From assembly GCA_903917735.1 (NCBI GenBank), contig CAIXBR010000093.1, positions 1 through 64,000 on the forward strand: a DNA stretch of 64,000 nucleotides, read 5' to 3'. The translations under genes and the position numbers were made by a program. Below the pieces are notes generated by a model. That model did not search any database and had not been told where the DNA came from. It saw only the letters and a program-made list of their open reading frames with translations. Shown here in pieces: positions 59,812 to 64,000 of this stretch; position 1 is the first letter of the stretch, and the number at the start of each line of letters is the position of its first letter. Source of the stretch: an uncultured Elusimicrobia bacterium. GTDB taxonomy: Bacteria; Elusimicrobiota; Elusimicrobia; Elusimicrobiales; UBA9959.

Positions 59812-60398
59812 TGTTCGAAGCGATGGCGGCTTTTTTCGGGAAATGGTATGCCAGGCTAAAGGCCTTCTCCATGCTGGCCGGAGCCTGGGGCTTTCTTTTC
59901 AGCGTTAACTCGCTTATAGGATTCCAGGCCGGTTTTGAATACGACGACGGAATGGTCTATTCCACTCCGGCGTTCAAAGCCGCCGAGAAAGACAAACCGG
60001 AAGCCGGAAGCCAGGATTACTGGAACGCCGTGAACCGCTCTTTCACATTCGAGCACACTAAGCCGGCAGTCTGGCTGACGGCCTGGACGCTGAAGGTTTT
60101 GGGAGTTAAAATAGTTTTTTTCTGCGACCGCGGCAGCGAAGGCGCGGACAGCCTTGAAGCCTCCTGGCGCAAGCTTGCCGACAACTTCTATTTCACCAGG
60201 ACGGAGGACGAGAAATACCGGATACTGGAGAAAAAGCGGTTTATTTTTTATGCCGCCCCTTCCGATTCCGGCATAATACAGGCCAGGAAAGCCGGCGTAC
60301 ATCCCCTGCGCCTGGAGAAAAGCCCGAAATCCGTACTTAAGTTCGACTACCACCCCGGAAAATTCAGGGAACGGTACCTCCCCCTCTCCCGGTTCTGA
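59811..60398 (+). CDS. AphA/class B acid phosphatase-like protein with lost catalytic residues
   Basis: This 195-residue protein has a membrane anchor (about 19-37). GFEYDDGMVYSTPAF (41-55) aligns with the GFDIDDTVLFSSPGF motif of class B acid phosphatases, and SQDYWNAVN and VKIVFFCDRGS follow at matching spacing. The nucleophile Asp is Glu43, the motif II Thr is not kept (CDRGS for VTGRS), and the motif IV YGDSDNDI region reads YAAPSDSGI. The ATG overlaps the preceding stop (TGATG). The family call is mine by eye and needs a profile search. Confidence 0.65.
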   Translation: MFEAMAAFFGKWYARLKAFSMLAGAWGFLFSVNSLIGFQAGFEYDDGMVYSTPAFKAAEKDKPEAGSQDYWNAVNRSFTFEHTKPAVWLTAWTLKVLGVKIVFFCDRGSEGADSLEASWRKLADNFYFTRTEDEKYRILEKKRFIFYAAPSDSGIIQARKAGVHPLRLEKSPKSVLKFDYHPGKFRERYLPLSRF

Positions 60399-60448
60399 CC
60401 GGTTCTGACCCATTGCCCTTTCAGTCCATAAAATATAAAATATAATTA

Positions 60449-60790
60449 ATGGCGGACTGTATCTTCTGTAAAATCGCTTCGGGAGAGGTAAACGCCAAAG
60501 TCGTTTACGAAGACGCGGATTGCGTGGCTTTCCTGGACCTGAACCCGCAGGCTCCTACGCACGCGCTGCTGGTATCCCGCCGCCACATAGACCGGCTCAC
60601 GGCGGCGCAGGAGAGCGACGCGGAACTCCTGGGCAAACTGCAGCTGGCGGCGGCGAAAGTCGCGAAGATTTTAAAGGTTGAAGGCGCCTTCAGGCTGGTT
60701 ACTAACAACGGCAAAGGCGCCGGACAGTCGGTGGACCATCTGCACTACCACCTGCTGGGCGGCAGAAAGCTGCTGTGGCCCCCGGGCTGA
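60449..60790 (+). CDS. HIT-family (HINT-type) nucleotide hydrolase
   Basis: This 113-residue protein has the histidine triad in QSVDHLHYHLLGGR. CIFCKIASGE and AFLDLNPQAPTHALLV are typical of HINT-type purine phosphoramidases. No Shine-Dalgarno is present. The upstream DNA is AT-rich (TTGCCC 60413-60418, TATAAA 60434-60439), so a leaderless mRNA is plausible. Confidence 0.94.
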   Translation: MADCIFCKIASGEVNAKVVYEDADCVAFLDLNPQAPTHALLVSRRHIDRLTAAQESDAELLGKLQLAAAKVAKILKVEGAFRLVTNNGKGAGQSVDHLHYHLLGGRKLLWPPG

Positions 60791-60848
60791 AGCCCCGCGG
60801 AACCGATTTTAATGTTTTAGAGTTGTATACCAAAAGGTGGTGATCAGC

Positions 60849-61040
60849 TTGGTATTTGTTAAAGTCAGAGACGAAGAATCCATCGAAGAAGCTCTCAGGC
60901 GTTTTAAACACGACTGCGAGCGCAACGGCATCCTGAAGGAAATTAAGCGCCGCGAGCATTACGTAACGCCCGCGATGAAGCGCAAGATAAAGTCCCAGGA
61001 AGCCCGCCGCAAGGTCCGCAAAGGCAGAAGGTCTTTCTAA
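60849..61040 (+). CDS. rpsU: 30S ribosomal protein S21
   Basis: S21 (63 residues) has VFVKVRDEESIEEALRRF and the basic tail RRKVRKGRRSF. The start is TTG 60849, not the in-frame GTG at 60837. A Shine-Dalgarno AAAGGTGGTGATC (60833-60845), almost the full complement of the 16S rRNA tail, ends 3 nt before the TTG, and the GTG lies inside it. It opens the rpsU-dnaG-rpoD macromolecular synthesis operon. Confidence 0.95.
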   Translation: MVFVKVRDEESIEEALRRFKHDCERNGILKEIKRREHYVTPAMKRKIKSQEARRKVRKGRRSF

Positions 61041-61058
61041 CAAGACCCTCACCCGACG

Positions 61059-61089
61059 GCCGCGCGGACCCCGGTCCGCGCGGCTTTTT
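61059..61089 (+). terminator. Terminator-like hairpin between rpsU and dnaG
   Basis: GCCGCGCGGACC pairs with GGTCCGCGCGGC (61059-61084), then TTTTTG. In other bacteria a terminator here lowers dnaG expression relative to rpsU, and this one probably does the same. Confidence 0.88.
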
Positions 61090-61128
61090 GCCGGTATCCC
61101 TCCGGCAGGACGTAAAGTCTTAAAGATA

Positions 61129-62871
61129 ATGAGTTCATCCCCGGTTATAGAGCTTATACGCGAGAAACTGGACATCGTGGATGTCATCAGGGAGTACGTG
61201 CCCGCCCTGAGAAAGGCCGGGCGCAACCACAAGGCCCCCTGCCCTTTCCACAACGAGAAGACCCCCTCCTTCACCGTAAGCCCCGACAAGCAGATCTTCT
61301 ACTGCTTCGGGTGCAACGAGGGCGGCGACGTGTTCACCTTCGTGATGAAGATAGAGGGCCTGACCTTCCCCGAAGCCGCCCGCAAACTGGCCATGAAGGC
61401 CGGCGTGGAATACGGCGACGAGCGCACCCACGCTATGACCGAGGCGGACAAAGAGCGCCTGGAGCTAAAGAAGATGCTGACCGCCGCGGCGGCCTTCTAT
61501 CACAAGACCCTTTTTTCTCCGGCCGGAGAGAAAGCGAAGCTTTACCTGGGCGAGCGCAGGCTGAGCAAGGCAACCGTAGAGCGTTTCGAACTGGGTTGGG
61601 CCCCTGCCGGCGGCAAGGCACTGATGGACGAGTTGAAGAAGGCCGGCTGGAGCCGCGACCTAGCCATCAAGGCCGGCCTTATCACGGAGCGCGAGGGCGG
61701 CCTGGTGGCCGACACTTTCCGGGGCCGCATCATGTTCCCGATCCGCAACCAGTCCGGAGACACCGTAGCTTTCGGCGGCCGGGTGCTGGACCCAGAGGGC
61801 CAGCCCAAATACCTGAACTCCCCCGAAACCGTTCTATTCTCGAAGCGCCGCACCCTCTACGGCATACAAGAAGCCCTGCCGCAGATCCGCAAGAAAGGCC
61901 GCCTGCTGCTGCTGGAAGGCTACATGGACGTGATAGGCGCCCACCAGCACGGCGTGGACTGGGCCGTGGCCCCGCTGGGGACCGCGCTCACCGGCGAGCA
62001 CGTAGGCCTGATAGGGCGCTACGCCAAGGATACGGTGGTGATGTTCGACGACGACCGCGCCGGGATACAGGCCTCGGTGCGCGCGGCTGAGATCTTCATG
62101 GAAGCCGGCATGTACGTGCGCCTCGCCAACGTAGGCAACGGGCAGGACCCGGACGAATTCCTGAACGAGTACGGCCGCGAAGAATTTGAGAAAAAACTGG
62201 CCGAGGCCGCGGACCCGCTGGATTTCCGGATGAACCTTTTTTTTAAGGGCCGCAAGACCCCGCCGACCTCCCAGGAGAAGGCGCAGGCAATAGCGCTGCT
62301 GCTGGAGACCGTGGCCAAGCAGCCAGACGAGATACTGAAGAGCGAATGGGTAAAATCACTTTCCTCCAGATTCGGCGTGGAGGAAGCCTCAGTGCTGAAG
62401 CAGCTCAGGAAAGCCCCCGGCCCGGACATGCGCGGCACGAAGCGCGCGGCCGTGAAGACTTCGGACATGCCGTCCATAGAGCGCGGCTTCGTGCAGATGC
62501 TGCTGCGGGACCCCTCGCTGATAGAACAGGCCTCGGCACTGGGGCCGGAAGACCTCTCGAGCGAGCTCGCCCGCAAGATCTTCACCGCGATACTGGAGCT
62601 CTCCCCGCAAGCCCGGGGCAGGGTGTCCGCCGCCCTGATAGAGAAGTTCCCCGAGGACGCGCCCCTGATACTGGAACTGACGGTGTCCGACATCGGCGGC
62701 GAGGGGCAGGGTCCGCAAAACGCGGCCGGCACCTTACGCATGCTTAAGAAATTTTCGCTGGAACGGCGCTGGAAAGAGATGAAAGCCAGAATAGGCTCGC
62801 TCACCCCCGCCCAGATGGAAGAGTTCAGGAAACTCTCGGCCGAGCTGAAGTCCCCGGCCAAAGAATTATAA
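61129..62871 (+). CDS. dnaG: DNA primase DnaG
   Basis: DnaG (580 residues) makes replication primers. The CHC2 zinc site is C38, H41, C59, C62 (CPFHNEK, YCFGC). The RNA-polymerase core follows (VVADTFRGRIMFPI, AFGGR) with the TOPRIM Glu in LLLEGYMDVIGAHQHG and the Asp cluster in MFDDDRAG. A C-terminal helicase-binding region ends the protein. It lacks a clear Shine-Dalgarno. rpoD follows after 20 bp. Confidence 0.97.
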   Translation: MSSSPVIELIREKLDIVDVIREYVPALRKAGRNHKAPCPFHNEKTPSFTVSPDKQIFYCFGCNEGGDVFTFVMKIEGLTFPEAARKLAMKAGVEYGDERTHAMTEADKERLELKKMLTAAAAFYHKTLFSPAGEKAKLYLGERRLSKATVERFELGWAPAGGKALMDELKKAGWSRDLAIKAGLITEREGGLVADTFRGRIMFPIRNQSGDTVAFGGRVLDPEGQPKYLNSPETVLFSKRRTLYGIQEALPQIRKKGRLLLLEGYMDVIGAHQHGVDWAVAPLGTALTGEHVGLIGRYAKDTVVMFDDDRAGIQASVRAAEIFMEAGMYVRLANVGNGQDPDEFLNEYGREEFEKKLAEAADPLDFRMNLFFKGRKTPPTSQEKAQAIALLLETVAKQPDEILKSEWVKSLSSRFGVEEASVLKQLRKAPGPDMRGTKRAAVKTSDMPSIERGFVQMLLRDPSLIEQASALGPEDLSSELARKIFTAILELSPQARGRVSAALIEKFPEDAPLILELTVSDIGGEGQGPQNAAGTLRMLKKFSLERRWKEMKARIGSLTPAQMEEFRKLSAELKSPAKEL

Positions 62872-62891
62872 ACGCAGGATAGGAGATAAAG

Positions 62892-64000
62892 ATGGCACAG
62901 CCCAAGAAAGCTTTACGCGACCTAGTGGAACTCGGCAAGGAGCACGGCTACATCACGCTGGAGGAGATGAACCGCTCGCTCACTAACGCGTCCATGTCCA
63001 GCGAGGAAATAGACACGCTGATGGGCACGCTCGAGGACCTCGGCATCGAGGTCGTCGACCGCAAGAAGTTCAAGATGGTGGCCGCCTCTGAGCGCGAGGC
63101 CTACACCGAGGAATGGAGCGCCACCCCGGACGTCTCCAACTCCATCCGCATGTACCTGTCCGAAATGGGCAAGGTACCGCTGCTGACCCGGGACGAGGAA
63201 GTGACGCTGGCCCGCAACATCCGCGAGCGCGAACGCGAACTGCGCATGATGGTGCTGGAATCCCCCATAACGATGCGCGAGATCCGCAACTGGGAGACCC
63301 TGATAGAGCAGGACGAGATGACCACGAAGGAGCTGATGCCCCGCGGCCGCAAGTCAAACCAGGAGTTGTCGGCGATGAAGCGCAAGATGAAGAACATAGC
63401 GCAGCTCATCACCCGCACCGAAAAAGAGATCTTTAAGCTGGAGGAGCGCGCCAAGAAGCCCTCCCTCTCCAACGAGATGCGCAAGAAGCTGGAGTCCATA
63501 GTAGACAAGAAGCGCAAGGACATAGTAAAGAACATCATCAACCTGGACCTAAACCAGGAGAAGATCAAACGCCTGACCAACAAGATCAAGAACCTGGCGC
63601 ACAAGATCCGCGAATACCGCCTGGAGCTGGAGAAGTACCAGAAGGTCTACGGAGACTTGGTGAAGCTGCAGTACGACCACGAGCTGGTGGGCCGCGGCAA
63701 GCTCCGGCCGGCCGCCTTTAAATCCAAATGGGGTTACAACCCCACGGAGGTGGAAGCCGCGCTCGAGAATATCAAAGCGGTTAAGGAGCGCGAACACCAC
63801 CTGATCCGTACGCTCCCTATCAATCCCGACGACTTCATGTCCCTGAACGACAAGATCACGTTCCTCGAGGACCAGATCCTGCAGGACAAGCTGAAACTGA
63901 TCCGCGCGAACCTGCGCCTCGTTGTGTCCATAGCCAAGAAGCACGTGAACTCCAACCTGGAGCTGTCCGACCTGATACAGGAAGGCGGCCTGGGCCTGAT
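62892..64000 (+). CDS. rpoD: RNA polymerase primary sigma factor RpoD (partial, runs off the window)
   Basis: ATG 62892 has AGGAG 7 nt upstream, and the frame stays open to the window end (about 369 residues). Region 1.1-like sequence (about 8-55: LRDLVELGKEHGYITLEEMN) is followed by region 1.2 (DVSNSIRMYLSEMGKVPLLT, RDEEVTLARNIRE). A long, charged non-conserved region (about 130-330) follows, with runs of Lys/Glu suggesting coiled coil. Region 2.1-2.2 is cut at the end (LIRANLRLVVSIAKKHV, LSDLIQEGGLGL). The usual GNIGL of region 2.2 reads GGLGL. Confidence 0.95.
   Translation, partial: MAQPKKALRDLVELGKEHGYITLEEMNRSLTNASMSSEEIDTLMGTLEDLGIEVVDRKKFKMVAASEREAYTEEWSATPDVSNSIRMYLSEMGKVPLLTRDEEVTLARNIRERERELRMMVLESPITMREIRNWETLIEQDEMTTKELMPRGRKSNQELSAMKRKMKNIAQLITRTEKEIFKLEERAKKPSLSNEMRKKLESIVDKKRKDIVKNIINLDLNQEKIKRLTNKIKNLAHKIREYRLELEKYQKVYGDLVKLQYDHELVGRGKLRPAAFKSKWGYNPTEVEAALENIKAVKEREHHLIRTLPINPDDFMSLNDKITFLEDQILQDKLKLIRANLRLVVSIAKKHVNSNLELSDLIQEGGLGL

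Overview
This window is about 58-60% GC by eye and comes from a diderm bacterium: it has lipoproteins with lipoboxes, an outer-membrane-barrel candidate, an LpoB-like protein and type IV pilus genes. The gene set and divergent sequences (EF-P, PTS enzyme I, multi-PAS kinases, paired pilins, a rpsU-dnaG-rpoD operon) suggest a poorly cultured lineage. Elusimicrobiota is my best guess, but nothing here proves it. No rRNA, phage, plasmid or CRISPR locus is visible.

Layout. 0-0.1 kb: the 3' end (domains V/VI) of a group II intron. 0.4-3.25 kb: a CadC-type repressor and a Cd/Zn P-type ATPase, with a clear promoter and operator. 3.5-7.7 kb: a five-PAS CHASE histidine kinase and a stand-alone receiver. 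8-9.4 kb: a DUF4912 operon. 9.6-13.4 kb: a four-gene envelope lipoprotein operon (LPP20, LpoB-like, COG3014-like, LPP20). 13.4-16.3 kb: nitroreductase, divergent PTS enzyme I, receiver protein. 16.4-18.2 kb: metG. 18.2-19.9 kb: a DUF882/YcbK-like peptidase, then a broken nickel locus (nikR stump joined out of frame to a 5'-truncated NicO-like transporter) still carrying a NikR-type operator. 20-26.4 kb: hypC-hypD-lysR-hypE-membrane protein-hypF, for NiFe-hydrogenase maturation. 26.5-32.6 kb: tRNA-Tyr, tRNA-Leu, prepilin peptidase, two near-identical pilins separated by a group II intron domain-I fragment, tRNA-Ser, smpB, a barrel protein and pilB. 32.6-47.9 kb: DUF192, a subtilase, a HAD enzyme, efp, htpX, lemA, an M24 peptidase, rsmA, murC, a THEP1-like pseudo-NTPase, TPR and LysM-FecR proteins, a sensor kinase and rdgB. 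From 47.96 kb everything is on the + strand: a TPR protein, a C11 peptidase, squalene/phytoene synthase, dcd, another TPR protein, rplM-rpsI, a phosphatase cluster, a HIT protein and rpsU-dnaG-rpoD (rpoD cut by the window end).

Three observations stand out. At 56.8-60.4 kb an intact UshA-like nucleotidase is followed by a paralogue that has lost every metal-binding motif and by an AphA/HAD-like protein whose nucleophile Asp reads as Glu. The nickel regulator/transporter locus has collapsed beside a complete hyp operon while its operator is perfect. Several genes lack a Shine-Dalgarno and have promoter -10 boxes so close to the start codon that leaderless transcripts are likely.
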